64,000 bases of DNA from Zhengitettix transpicula (GCA_037074705.1 CM073594.1:78183009-78247008), one strand, 5' to 3'; counted from the first letter of the stretch, positions 33,594 through 44,460 are shown. The notes: generated by a model not told the origin, from the sequence alone. Numbers and translations are program-made.

Positions 33594-34506
33594 ATCCAGA
33601 AATCAGTTATCTTGAATTAAATTTTAAATGATAGAAGGGAAAAGAATTATTATTCTATATCAGATTTAATCATTTTAATTATTGAAAAGTTATAAAGAAC
33701 CTTAATACAGTCACTTGTTATAAAATACGTATATTTTATTGGTAGCTTCCGGTCCTAATCGGTCATAGTCCTTCAATAACAAAAACAATAATTAGAATTA
33801 TAGTATCAGAAATTAAATTGAATTTAGAATATCATAAATTTACTTAAACGTGAACTCAGTTGTAGTGTAGATAAATTTGAATGGCAAGATGGAAGTACGG
33901 AAATATAAATTGACGAATTTGACCAGTTTACGGTACGAAGCAGGTAGAAGTGTGACGAGGACACGACTGGAGGCAAGGCGCGGCAGCTGAGGGCCGGTTA
34001 TGCAAATGCAAGTGCGATACCGTGTGGGAAATGTCTGCCCGATGGGTGGGCGCATCTTCCCTCAATTTGCCGCGCAGACTCTCTCATTGGTCACAGGCAA
34101 ACATGTTCTTCTAATTGCTTTCATTAAAGGCCGTATCGCCAATGTCATGTTCCGTTCGTTCAAATTGCACTTAACGTAGAAGGAAATTCGTTAGAAGTTT
34201 CGGAGGCTATTCCTTCATGTAGTCGCTATTATCTACGGACTGTTAGGGGAAAATTTGAAACATTAGATAATAAATCTTACCTGTCAGATATCAAATACTA
34301 GAGTATACGGTAAATATAATAAAAAAACTCATACATAAACGTAGATTAAAGTTCAAGGAAGCCTTACATATACGTTTTCAGTGGACACAGAGTACTGGGC
34401 ATAATTCGTAGGTCAACACCGGATTTGTACTCTTTCGACAACATTAATAATAATTAGAATGAAAAAATTACGTCTGATTGAAAATAATTAATTAGAAAGA
34501 TAGCCA
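33594..34506. other. Unassigned sequence
   Basis: AT-rich except 33920-34190, which is GC-richer. A 71-codon minus frame there has no motif. Confidence 0.5.
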
Positions 34507-35373
34507 ATTCAGACAAAAAAGTGATAATATAAATACCACACAACGTTTCTGCGATCCTTGTCCCTTTCCTCGGGTGCGAAGAAGAGCCTAGAGCGACACA
34601 ACTGCACTCGTCAGTTGACAAAACTCAAAAGCTTCGAAAACGCAACAATGGGAAAGCGGAAGGTTTAGCGTAATACTAAGAGATTATAGCAATTATTGAG
34701 TTTCATAGTGTCTGTTTGTACATTAATACCTGTGATGTTTGATTTAATGTAAAGAATCTCTGAAATGAGTCTGGAAGTGTACCTGGTGTCAATGTTTAAG
34801 ATCTTAGCATTTTGCCAATCAAATGTATGTTTCGAATTGATGATATGTTTGCAGACTGCAGGAAGTTTGATATTAGACATATGTTCCTTGATACGTGTAT
34901 TAAGGGAACGTTTTCTTTGCCCTATGTAGCAGGAATTACAATCAGAGGAAAGGATTTTGTAAACAATACACTGTTTGATGTAGCTGTCACCAATTCTAAA
35001 CATACATTTGATTGGCAAAATGCTAAGATTTTTACATTGACACCAGGCACAATTCCAGACTCATTTCAGAGATGCTTCACATTAAATCAAACATCACAGC
35101 TATTTATGTACAAACAGACGCAATGAAACTTAATAATTCAATTTAACCCTTTATTATTACGCTGAACCTTCTTTTTCCCATTGTCGTTGCTCCCTTATTG
35201 TTACACTAACCCTTCGGCTCTCCCATTGTCGTTGCGTTTTCGTCGCTTTACAGTTTTGTCAACTGACGAGTCTCGTTGTGTCGCTCTGGGCTCTTCCTCG
35301 CACCTGACGAAAGGTACAAGGATCCCAGACACGTTGTGTGGTATTTATATCATCACTCTTTTTGTCTGAATTC
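34507..35373. mobile_element. Two Penelope-like fragments, head to head
   Basis: A minus-strand fragment (34507 to about 34985) and a plus-strand fragment (about 34985-35373) carry the same 3' portion in opposite directions. Both contain the codons for 'NSKHTFDWQNAKI' to the protein end, followed by the same noncoding tail ('gttttgtcaactgac', 'acgttgtgtggtatttata', 'tttttgtctgaatt'). The junction lies in 'gctgtcac|caattctaaac'. The minus copy reaches further into the GIY-YIG domain. Such inverted partial copies are typical of Penelope-like elements. Confidence 0.75.
34665..35018 (-). pseudogene. Penelope-like GIY-YIG endonuclease fragment
   Basis: The translation contains 'CIVYKILSSDCNSCYIGQ' followed by 'RKRSLNTRIKEHMSNIK' and 'INSKHTFDWQNAKIL', then 'RLISEILYIKSNITGINVQT' at the end. 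This matches the C-terminal GIY-YIG endonuclease domain of Penelope-like retroelements: the GIY and YIG positions read as IVYKI and CYIGQ, followed by the conserved Arg of R(S)LxxRxxEH. The first residues of this frame come from the inverted neighbour copy. The reverse transcriptase part is absent, so the element is dead. Confidence 0.85.
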
Positions 35374-35394
35374 ATCTATTCATTTAATTATAAT

Positions 35395-35735
35395 TATCTG
35401 ACATTTTAATTTGGCTTTTAAAAAAATAAATTTGTCATAAGCCAAACGTATTGTTTATAAATCAGTTGATAAAACTATAAATTCACACGTTTCGTCCTTC
35501 ATCCGGTGTACATTAGAGCAATTCAGAACTTCGAATATTATAAATTAATTTTGAACATTGCCCAGTTCTTTCATTAATATCTGTATGAATTTTTAGAACG
35601 TATTATTGTAAGAAATTGGCATTTTATACAAATTATTTATAATACTCCACGCCCTAAATTACTCCAATGCCTGATGAAGTCTTACATGAAACACGAAAGT
35701 TTTAAAATTATATTTTATTACATTTTTTTTGTGAA
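35395..35735 (+). repeat. Family D repeat (copy 2)
   Basis: Second copy of the repeat at 10545-10870. It has CTGATGA-like boxes in opposite orientations near its two ends: at the left on the minus strand, CCGGATGAAGGACGAAAC (35488-35505), and at the right on the plus strand, CTGATGAAG followed by CACGAAAG (35672-35698). The arrangement suggests inverted terminal modules with hammerhead-like cores. Confidence 0.5.
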
Positions 35736-35903
35736 CACGTTCTTGAACCGTGGTGGGACTATATGTAAGTAGGGGTAAACCAAATTACTTGACTTCACTT
35801 GGTATATTATTATCCGAATCGTGTGCTCAAAACTGAAGTTATATTATCTGGATAGTGGCCGAAGAAGTCGATGTGTCACAAAAAACGGGCTCATAGAGAC
35901 AAT

Positions 35904-36040
35904 TATATATATAAACAATTGGTCAGCAGGTATTGGTAGAACTTTGGAGAAGCAGTTGACAACATTCTGATGTCCCCGTAATCAGAACCAGAGCTACAAT
36001 CTTCGCTGGAGAGAGAGCGAGAGAGAGAGAGAGAGCGAGC

Positions 36041-36122
<82 letters not shown>

Positions 36123-36945
36123 AAGCAAAGGTCGGCAGTATTTTACGGAACAATTGTGTCTGGTGGATGATACAAAAGCTTTGGAAAATGACTTAAAACA
36201 AATTAAATTCAGTGAAACGATGGCCTGTTACGTGTAAATAGTGTAAAGTGTATCATAGATTCCAAACAAATGCCTGGTACCGGTACAAACTGTAAGTAGA
36301 TACAAACTTTATAAAATTTATTGCTATGCAAAAGTTAAATAAGGATAGATCGTCAGATTTCGGTTTCTATTTCATTTTGTTGTTTTAATTCTAATAAAGT
36401 TTTGAATGTTGTAAATTTTGTTTGTTAATTTTGATAGTAGGAAAAGGTATTGTTCTTTGTTTAAAAGGTCCAATTAATGACCCTGAGACAGGAGTAAAGG
36501 AGTTTGTATAATAGTAAGAACATTAATGTAAAATGATTACAACAAGAAAATTTGTTACCATTAATTTAAATAAATCAATTGTTCTGAAATTTAAACCCTA
36601 TAATCATTTTAACATCCTTTCATTATAAATAAATAGTTAATAATTAATTCATCCGCTTAATTAATTAAAATTTGTTTATTACATAATTTGTGCCAACGTG
36701 AGACAGAATCATTTAAATTCTTTCATTTAATTAAATAAATAAAGGTTGTATATTACATAAAATGGCGTTCAACGTGGGGCGATTCGATTTAAATTAATTT
36801 ACTTTTGTTTATTACATTTTTGGCGCATCAACGTGGGCTAATTAATACGTAATTTTTTTTTGTGTGTTACATTTATGGCGTGCCAACGTGAGGCAGAATC
36901 ATTTAATTTATTAATTTAATTCAATAATTAAAGTTGCTTATTACA
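35904..36945 (+). mobile_element. LTR-like element, family B, with four PBS-like units
   Basis: The 3' end is ATTACA against a TA run at 36945. The 5' end is uncertain and lacks the usual TGTAAT. Near the 3' end the module 'ttattacat' plus a primer-binding-like motif recurs four times: at about 36688, 36763 (TGGCGTTCAACGTGGGGC), 36821 (TGGCGCATCAACGTGGGC) and 36876 (TGGCGTGCCAACGTGAGGC), spaced about 75, 58 and 55 bp. No coding region. A GA microsatellite lies inside. Confidence 0.6.
36009..36118. repeat. (GA)n microsatellite with GC interruptions
   Basis: A purine run of GA dinucleotides, interrupted by several 'gagcga' steps, gives a spurious Ser-Leu frame on the other strand. Confidence 0.95.
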
Positions 36946-38195
36946 ATATATATATAGAGAATCAGGCCCAACCAATGACTCGCTAAATATATATACTTAT
37001 TTGCACTGTAATTTTCCCTTGATTGGGCGATATCTTTCAAATAATGATGATTATACCGTAAACAACCTATTAGCAGTCTACTAACCATTTCCTAAAAAGC
37101 AAACTTCCTCTTGACACTGAGCACTGCCTACTACTATGATTTACCAATTACTACCTACGAACTACTGCCTACCAATGCCACCTACGGATTTCAATTGAAG
37201 TTGTTCTAATCCTTGGAAAATCCATATTTCTTTCTTCCAGAAAACACGTATACATGTTGTTTTTCTTAATAAAAATGGTCGACCAGGAAACAGACTAATT
37301 AATGCGACAGTATAAAATACTGTCTGACAGCAGCCACTGTTAGTTGTTAGAACTGTGGCGGTGAATTCTCACCAAATTGCCCAAACAAAGATACAGATTA
37401 TGTATTGCAATCGTATTTCATAACGTCACCCAAAATCACTGAGTCGCGTTCTTACGCTACTGCAGTCTTTATTCCGTAACCACGGAACTCACAACAGTAT
37501 CATATTACTTGTCTGATAAATTACTGTAATATATATGGTATGGCATTTACTACAGTCACGTAGAATGAATCTCGCTGGTAGATTTTCAAAGGTTGAGACT
37601 AAAAGCGTCGGAAGCATCATGCCATTTTTGTTTAAATTGTTATGAACTTCCGGGATGGTCTACATTGCCCGGGTATTCATTTATGTAGGCCTGAAAAAGT
37701 ATTTAGTTCAACATTAGTCTAGTAGTCAAGAAGTGATTTAGCCCTAATCCTATGCAGAGGGAATGCTAATTATATCATAACACATCAGTGCCTTTCGAGA
37801 ATCTTAAACACTTCCGATACCAAATATAATCAAAAATACTCTTGAGAAATATACTCGATTCCGTAATAGAGTCAAAATATAGAGGCACTACTTTAAGAGA
37901 GTTAATTATAATCCCGGAGTCCTAACGAGTTTAATTTTCTTCATGTTACTGAAGAGAGTAGAAAACTCCCAGTAAATTAAAAGAAATAGAATTATTGCAA
38001 TATTTTAAAAGAGTCAGAAAAGAGTCAAAATTAGTTTCGAGTCCTTAAGTGCGTTAAAAATTCTCCCGGTGTGCTAAGAACCAACATCGGGAGAAACACT
38101 ATAAATCTCATTGACTCCGAAATATATTTATTCGACTCAAATATCGGCCGTTTTTGCATGTTTGAAAATTTCCCTTATGGCGGAATTCGTGTTTT
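36946..38195. other. Unassigned AT-rich sequence
   Basis: No supported gene or known repeat. Confidence 0.5.
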
Positions 38196-38357
38196 TTTAA
38201 GGGTAAAAGGCTACATGAAGGTAATCCACATGGGACAACTCCCCTTTAGTAGCATAGGAAGGGATTTTAAAGGGGGATGCGGAAGGGTAGAGGAAGGTAG
38301 CCAAGGGTTAACTAGGGCCCCCGGGCTATTGTTTAAGGATCCTACCCGGCAATTCGT
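38196..38357 (-). repeat. Family A element, short 3' piece (triplet member 1)
   Basis: Only the 3' 160 bp of the element remain, from the T-run and 'aagggtaaaaggctacatg' to 'cctacccggcaattcg'. 'aattcgtgtttttt' occurs both just before (from 38183) and just after (from 38350) this piece, a possible target duplication or microhomology junction. Confidence 0.8.
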
Positions 38358-38940
38358 GTTTTTTTTGTAGGGTAACAGGCTATATGACGGTAATCCACAT
38401 GGTGGCAACTGCCCTTTAATAGCATAGGAACGGATCTGAAAGGGGGGATGCGGAAGGGTAGTGGAAGGTAGCCAACGGTTAACTAGGGTCCCCGGGCTAT
38501 AGTTTAAGAATCCTACCCGGCATTCGCCTAAAAGTGATGCAGGGAAAACACTAGAAAAACCTGCATCAGGTGGGTCGGGCATTTGGTACTTGTCCCACAC
38601 CCTTCCGATGGCGGGAGAGTTAAAAATTGCTGTGCGGTTACAGCTTTCCCCTCGTCGTGCCTTGACCGGTTTAGGAGGCAGCTGGCCGACTATTCCAATA
38701 GGAGTAGCGGACAACTTTTACCGTATGCCCAAGGTCTGTGACCCCGGAACATACACCTCTCAGAACAGGCCGAGGTGCCTCGGCTTGTGGTAACCTTAGT
38801 TCAAAAACGGAGAGGAAAAGGCATCCCCAAAGGATACCCCTTCGTATCTCTCCTACAAGGTTCTGCCTGCGAGAGAACATCCCTCGCAGGTATTGCCTGC
38901 GACAGAATAGCCCTCGCAGATTTCATCTTAAGGATCCTAC
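38358..38940 (-). repeat. Family A element, full-length-like (triplet member 2)
   Basis: Complete set of blocks from 'gtagggtaacaggctatatg' to two palindromic CCTGCGAG-type units at 38868-38918. A minus frame stays open for 167 codons across this copy and its neighbour (38211-38714), but its wording is only the translated repeat. Confidence 0.85.
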
Positions 38941-39033
38941 TTTTTTTTAGGGCAACAGGCTACATGAGGGTAATCCACGTTGGGCAACTCCCCTTTAATA
39001 GCATAGGAAGTGATCTGAAAGGGGGGATGCAAG
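38941..39033 (-). repeat. Family A element, 3' scrap (triplet member 3)
   Basis: About 90 bp from 'ttttttttagggcaacagg' to 'gaaaggggggatgc', same orientation as the two preceding members and directly abutting the 'ggatcctac' end of member 2. Confidence 0.8.
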
Positions 39034-39130
39034 TAACTCCACAGTTTTTGTTTCCGGTTCGCAAGGAACACCTGCAAGAAATTTAATAAATATTTTAAAA
39101 TGAAAAATTTGCTTCTGTTATTCTGTTGTT

Positions 39131-39436
39131 GAGGCATATGACGTACAGATTACGAGAAACAGAAAAATCGATATAACTCGTAAACCGTAGTCGATAGCGA
39201 TCTAAAAACTGCGGAGTCGTCTTCAGCGTGGCTGTTTCCATTAGAAATGACACCTTGTTGAGGCATATGACGTGCAGATTACGAGAAACTGAAAAATCGA
39301 TATAACTCGTAAACCGTAGTCGATAGCGATCTAAAAACTGCGGAGTCGTCTTCAGCGTGGCTGTTTCCATTAGAAATGACACCTTGTTGAGGTATATGAC
39401 GTTCAGATCACGAGAAACGGAAAAATCGATATAATA
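39131..39436. repeat. 129-bp minisatellite, 2.4 units
   Basis: Units start at 39131, 39260 and 39389 ('gaggcatatgacg', 'gaggcatatgacg', 'gaggtatatgacg'); the first two are almost identical. The period of 129 is a multiple of three, so a minus-strand frame (39451-39095) stays open through a 43-residue repeat containing 'FLMETATLKTTPQFLDRYRL'. No start context or homology supports coding. Confidence 0.9.
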
Positions 39437-41236
39437 TGATATAATATTCATTAATAAATATTTTCTGATTTAATTGCAAATAAATTATTTTAATTTATAA
39501 ATTGTCAGAAAATGTTAAATTTCAAATTTTTTATTTCCACTGATTTAATAAGTTTTTATTTCTTTGTTTTAAATATACTGTAAAATTAAGTGTTATCTTC
39601 CAAGAAAGGTTTTACTAGAAATCTAAAGACTAGAACGTACTAAAAATCTTTAAACGCAAAGCTCTGTTAATATTTACGTAAAAGTAAAAAATCATGTAAT
39701 GGAAATGGCTATATTTTAAAAGATGGTTATCTTCTGATGAGTCTTCTTGTATTGGTTTGATTCTGATAGTGTTATCTCCAATTAATAACAATATGGAATG
39801 CAAGTTTGTCAACTCCTTGTTCTTTATTTGCTGATATTTTTAATTAGTGAGCGAACGTTGTTAATGGTTCATGGTTCTGATTTAAAGAGAATAGACGCTG
39901 TCACCTAAAGCATTTAGAATTAAGTCGCGCAGAATGCTCATGGTTATTTCAAGTTGCCTCAGGGATGATCGCCGAAGTGATTACATGGTTATTGAGGAGG
40001 ATTTTATTACACTCAGGGACAAATGAGGCAATGATTCTCTTATGAATTGCAAGTTGGAGTGTCATTACCTCATACATCTCAACTTCAAGATGGATTCATA
40101 AATTTTACGAGTGGATAATAAATTACTGAAATTTTATATTCTGCGGTGCAACAAGATAAACTTAACTACAGTACGAACTCTTAAGCAGCCGTTTAACATA
40201 TGAGCGTGGATAAATTGCCTGTTAAATTACGTCATTCCGCTTGAAAGAATCACCATGAGAAATTATTTTTCCTTAAATGAGCAACCATCATGAAAGATAA
40301 ACATTTGAATATAATTAGTAGTTTTATACGTTTTATTTACGTTTTGTAATTATGCAGTTTGCAGTTTAACAAGTAAAGATACGTCACGCGTTATGAATGA
40401 TAAGCATTTTTAATTGCTTAATGTCACAGCAGGTAAATATTGCATTTTATGACAGTTATAATAATTTTATTATAACTGATGAATATGAATGACAATGCCG
40501 AAGAGCTCCTGCTGATGTACAGTAAAATATAAAATTAATTGGTGATTTGTGACAAGTGTTATGGTTTGATTTGAACTTTAAAACCTGAATCCAAGAAACT
40601 TGATACCGATTTAAGTATTTACTGATCCATATTTTCAATCATATATGAAATATCAAGAATAGGTTAAATTACCCTTAAATTACTTCGTGAATAATATTAT
40701 TTGTTTTTATGAACTTGATCTGCATGTAAATTCAATTCAAGAATGCATATTAAAACTAAATTTTAGAATATCAAATTTTCAAAATGCGTATTTACGAAAA
40801 TTATACAAAAATTTCTTAGTTAATTAATTACACACCAACGTAATTGGTATTTATTTACACAATTGTTTTTATAATGTATTTATTTACCTGTGAACACATC
40901 ACCGACACACTGGAATGTTTCTACATCTCAGTATTTACAATTTCACAGAAGACAAGATGCTAACTACTTTCAGAAACATTAATATCCTTGGAGCAGTATT
41001 TATCTCTGCGAAATGCATACCATAGAAGTACTTACATTATTGTTCACTCCACGCTCTTTTAGCGCATTTTTAATAGCGTCCAGAATTTTTTTTATTATAT
41101 ACGCCGTTTACATTTTATATCTTTTTACTCAAATAAAGTACGCGATGGTGATTAAGTTTATTATTTTATAATTTATTTTAAATTGAAGTTGATAAACTGC
41201 GGTCTTATAAAAACTAATGCATTTTGTACCACAAAT
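39437..41236. other. Unassigned AT-rich sequence upstream of the gene
   Basis: No exon or repeat recognised. The 5' untranslated region and promoter of the 41237 gene must lie here, but I see no clear TATA box or initiator. Confidence 0.5.
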
Positions 41237-43996
41237 ATGGAAGACGAAGAACCAGAGAAGCTGAACGTCGTCCTGCACATCAAGGAAGTTCGCGGACTGG
41301 GGTTTTTAGGTGCAACGCCATACATCGTTTACTGCAGCCTTCAAGGATCGAACCTAGAGTCCGCACCTTGCAGAGCCGATATGACCCTTTCATCTGCGGA
41401 TCTTCTCTTTATGTGGACCAAAGCCATGTCATCGTTAGATCGTCTGAGAACGTGCAACGTGAAGGTGGAAATGCAGTATTCGGGAGTAACGAGGTCTCGC
41501 ATAGGCTTCATTAATGTCAGCCTTAGAGAGTCACAGAATCTGATCGATCAAAGCTCAAAGAGGTTTTCTTACTCCTGGAGAACTTTGCTCGGGGGTCGGC
41601 GGGGGAAACCGCAGCTGTTGATGAACCTCAGGTTAGAAAGATTCAAGGGAAGCAGTGTTGCTGGAGACTTTCAGCCTGTGTCGTTGGCCGATTCAATTCC
41701 TGAAAAGCAAACGTTCCGACTGCACAGTCCTGTCGCACTAAACTGGGATACAGATGAAGGTTTGTTCACTATGTCACCGAGATCAGACGATCCGCAGCTT
41801 TTCCGATTTTCAATCTGCATCAAGAGCGCCCTGAATCTGGATCTAGTGTTGTTACACGGACTACCAATGAAGGGTCCCGACTTCCAGTTCAGTTACGAAT
41901 TCCTGGGCCTTGTGGTTCCTGTTGCGTCGTTCAGTAACATCACGAACTGTTCTGAAGGCGAGGATCGATGGGGTCTCTACTTCAGAGGCAGCTTTGAAGT
42001 CTTCCAGCAGTACTTCGAGATCTTTCCTACGATCATTCTGAGTCTTATGATCGGGGAGGATAGAATCGGGCACGTAAAGTTCAACGTGTATGACATCCTG
42101 AGAAATTCCTCGTGGAATTCGGACAGCTTTATAAAAGTAGAGAAGAGGAGTTATATACTTTCGTCGAGAACTGGCGCGATTCCTTCTGGGGCTGATGGAT
42201 CCAAACCGTCAATCGTCATAGTCATTTCGCTCAAAGTCGTTCCTCAAGAAGAATGGATCAACAGGAACAAAAATATCAAAGCAAACGTGAAGGAAAATAT
42301 TATTTTGTCACCGAATCGCGAGAAAATATCGACATCGTTGGCCGTCGATTGTAGAGAATTGGTTCTAACGGGTCAGCATGTAAAAGTAGAGAAAAGTTGC
42401 GGTATAAAATTGTTTGAAAGTACCTCACAAACAAGTTATGATACATCTGATGAATCTGTCTCAGAAGACATTAGCGTCTGTTTCAAACGTAGTAAAACCA
42501 TAGAATTAAACTCAGAAATGGATGATCAAAAGGGTGTAGCGTGTGACGATTTACTCGGAAGTGTTGGGGTTCAAACTAAGGAACAACCGGAAATTGACTA
42601 CGTTACACCCAAGAATGATTATAAAATGCCACCTAAAAAGTCTGATTCGAAACCGAATAACTCCGGAAGCATGTCAAAGTCAAACACTGGATCATTTAAA
42701 ATCTGCAGTAGAGTTGCAGAAAATGAAGAGTTTAAAATGGAAGAAATTGTCGCAAAGACTTCGAACTGTTTGCGTGTGTCTGTTTGTGCTGTTGTGTTGT
42801 ATGATGATGATTTTCGCGGTCCGCTTTTCTGTCGTATTGTCCATCCACGGGCTGAAGACAGCTGCGTCAACAGAATTGTAATTCTGGAGGCTAACGTCGA
42901 GCACAAATGTGAAAACATACAATGTTCTATCACTTACGCTTCTCTCAATCTCATATCGAACTGGTCTCCGAGGATCTTTATTTCCAAGACTGTAGCAGCT
43001 TGCGATCCGAATCCTATAGTGGGTGTTGTCAACATTACGAACGAATCGACCGAACGCGTTTCTCACGTTACATTGAGAACAGTAGCGAATGGACACGTAG
43101 CTGGTAAGGCCACAGTGGTGTTGAGACCTGAACAAATCACGTTCAAAGGTGGTGGGAATGATTATAATTGCGTGGGTTGTGTAATTTCTCCCGACAGCGT
43201 AAAAGCGAACAAGAAACGAGCTCTTATTAAACGAAAGCAAGAAGTTATCAACAAGAAGAAAGTTAAAAAAGTTATGGAACGTAAGAGAAAGGAAACGTTG
43301 ATCGAGATTCAGAACCATTACGCGGAGAAATTCGCGGAATGTAACCTGATTGATGCAAAAATATTGGAAGAATCATCGGAACTCCAACAGGACATGTCTG
43401 AACTGCAAGATATTTACACTGATCTGAACAAACTATTGAAAGACATAGAGTGCGAAAGAAAGAAAGACACTTACAAGCAATGTAAGCTAATTACCCGTCG
43501 GCTGAAGGAAATATCCAAAGCTTATAAGCATAAGTACAGGGAATGTTTGAAAGAAATTGAACTGGTTCGGGATTTGGAAAACAGAAACCTTGATTTAAGG
43601 TCAAATCTTTTCCCTACGAAAAAAGACTTAAATAATGCGGGTCAAAATTTGGAAATCACTAAAAGGATACAATATTTAGAAAATGAGATCCAAACCTGCA
43701 ACCAGGAATTGCGCGCTGTAAAACAACAAAGGTACAGCTTGATCGCACAGTACGAGACGCTTGTAAAGGACATTGAAGACTTCATTCGCGAGAAGAAATT
43801 GTACAATTCCCAAAACGGTACCTTTAATCGATACATTTACCATTCGACAAGTAACAACGTAAAGACGTCTATGATTTCCCGAGGAATATACCCAGGTAGT
43901 AAAGAATACATAAAGGTCAGCGAGGTTGTCCAGGAAATGACGTCCTGGGAATCGTATGCAAATGCTGTGTATGAAGCTGCAGCCAATAAACTTTAA
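41237..43996 (+). CDS. CEP120-like C2/coiled-coil centrosomal protein, intronless
   Basis: Uninterrupted 919-residue frame. The ATG at 41237 has A at -3 and G at +4; the only earlier in-frame candidate (41183) is TTG, and a stop lies at 41153. Residues 8-135 read as a first C2-like domain ('LNVVLHIKEVRG', 'IGFINVSLRESQ', 'PQLLMNLRLE'), 188-335 as a second ('FRFSICIKSALNLDLVL', 'FQFSYEFLGL', 'IGHVKFNVYDIL'), and 510-640 as a possible third. A charged linker (336-508) precedes the third. Residues 655-855 are strongly coiled-coil. The order and the wording of the second domain resemble CEP120 (DUF3668 family), a centriole-elongation and daughter-centriole protein. The near-end 'MISRGIYPGSKEYI' echoes the 'RTGVY' type ending of such proteins. 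Vertebrate CEP120 is a similar length but multi-exon. The frame is sure; the family is likely, not proven. Confidence 0.85.
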   Translation: MEDEEPEKLNVVLHIKEVRGLGFLGATPYIVYCSLQGSNLESAPCRADMTLSSADLLFMWTKAMSSLDRLRTCNVKVEMQYSGVTRSRIGFINVSLRESQNLIDQSSKRFSYSWRTLLGGRRGKPQLLMNLRLERFKGSSVAGDFQPVSLADSIPEKQTFRLHSPVALNWDTDEGLFTMSPRSDDPQLFRFSICIKSALNLDLVLLHGLPMKGPDFQFSYEFLGLVVPVASFSNITNCSEGEDRWGLYFRGSFEVFQQYFEIFPTIILSLMIGEDRIGHVKFNVYDILRNSSWNSDSFIKVEKRSYILSSRTGAIPSGADGSKPSIVIVISLKVVPQEEWINRNKNIKANVKENIILSPNREKISTSLAVDCRELVLTGQHVKVEKSCGIKLFESTSQTSYDTSDESVSEDISVCFKRSKTIELNSEMDDQKGVACDDLLGSVGVQTKEQPEIDYVTPKNDYKMPPKKSDSKPNNSGSMSKSNTGSFKICSRVAENEEFKMEEIVAKTSNCLRVSVCAVVLYDDDFRGPLFCRIVHPRAEDSCVNRIVILEANVEHKCENIQCSITYASLNLISNWSPRIFISKTVAACDPNPIVGVVNITNESTERVSHVTLRTVANGHVAGKATVVLRPEQITFKGGGNDYNCVGCVISPDSVKANKKRALIKRKQEVINKKKVKKVMERKRKETLIEIQNHYAEKFAECNLIDAKILEESSELQQDMSELQDIYTDLNKLLKDIECERKKDTYKQCKLITRRLKEISKAYKHKYRECLKEIELVRDLENRNLDLRSNLFPTKKDLNNAGQNLEITKRIQYLENEIQTCNQELRAVKQQRYSLIAQYETLVKDIEDFIREKKLYNSQNGTFNRYIYHSTSNNVKTSMISRGIYPGSKEYIKVSEVVQEMTSWESYANAVYEAAANKL

Positions 43997-44058
43997 CGAA
44001 TCAAAATACAAACATTTTAAATTAATTAAAATTTTATATTCATATTTACGATTTTATA

Positions 44059-44112
44059 AATAAAAATGGCCCTTCCATTTAATCTATTTTGTAAGCAAAC
44101 CTTTAAAATAAA
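44059..44112 (+). promoter_or_regulatory. Polyadenylation signals of the 41237 gene
   Basis: Two AATAAA hexamers, 44059-44064 and 44107-44112, follow the stop codon by 63 and 111 bases. No genomic A-tail follows, so the locus does not look like a recent processed copy. Confidence 0.55.
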
Positions 44113-44190
44113 GTTTATAACAAAACACAACTTTTTAAACATCGAAGTATTTTCCTGCAGATAGAAAAAAGAAAAATCTCCTCGCCTTTT

Positions 44191-44227
44191 CAACGTTTCG
44201 ATGACTTGCTCTGCCGCCATATTCAGG
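44191..44227 (-). other. Hammerhead-like core motif, one core base changed
   Basis: On the minus strand CUGAAUA (consensus CUGANGA) is followed by stem AUGGC/GUCAU with one G-U pair and loop GGCAGAGCAA, then CGAAACG. It is very close in wording to the motif at 33511. Confidence 0.4.
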
Positions 44228-44460
44228 CTATTGATATCGTTTCCGTTGTGAAAGTGACGATTCCAACATATTTCTTCGAAGAACAATTTGGATTCAGTTT
44301 CACAGCGGAAACGGCATTAATAGCCAGAAGATGTACTTATATTGACTTTTATCAAATTTTGTTTATTTAAGACCATCAAACAAGAAGCTACGATCATCCA
44401 AACTTTTTTAACCTGAATTAAAGTGTTATCGGACTTCTAACCGAGTAAACAATTGTATTT

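Noticed and set aside
35923..36153. Ser-Leu-rich frame on the minus strand
   Set aside because: Translation of a GA microsatellite.
39095..39451. 118-codon frame with 43-residue repeats
   Set aside because: No start context, homology or flanking exons; annotated as a minisatellite and kept only as a finding.
41183..41236. Upstream extension of the large gene by 18 codons
   Set aside because: The first codon at 41183 is TTG, not ATG, and the C2-like homology begins only after the ATG at 41237.
42692..43318. 208-codon open frame on the minus strand
   Set aside because: Lies opposite the CEP120-like gene and has no domain; a shadow of the coding strand.
44026..44286. 86-codon minus frame after the large gene
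   Set aside because: Overlaps the polyadenylation signals and a hammerhead-like motif; no domain.
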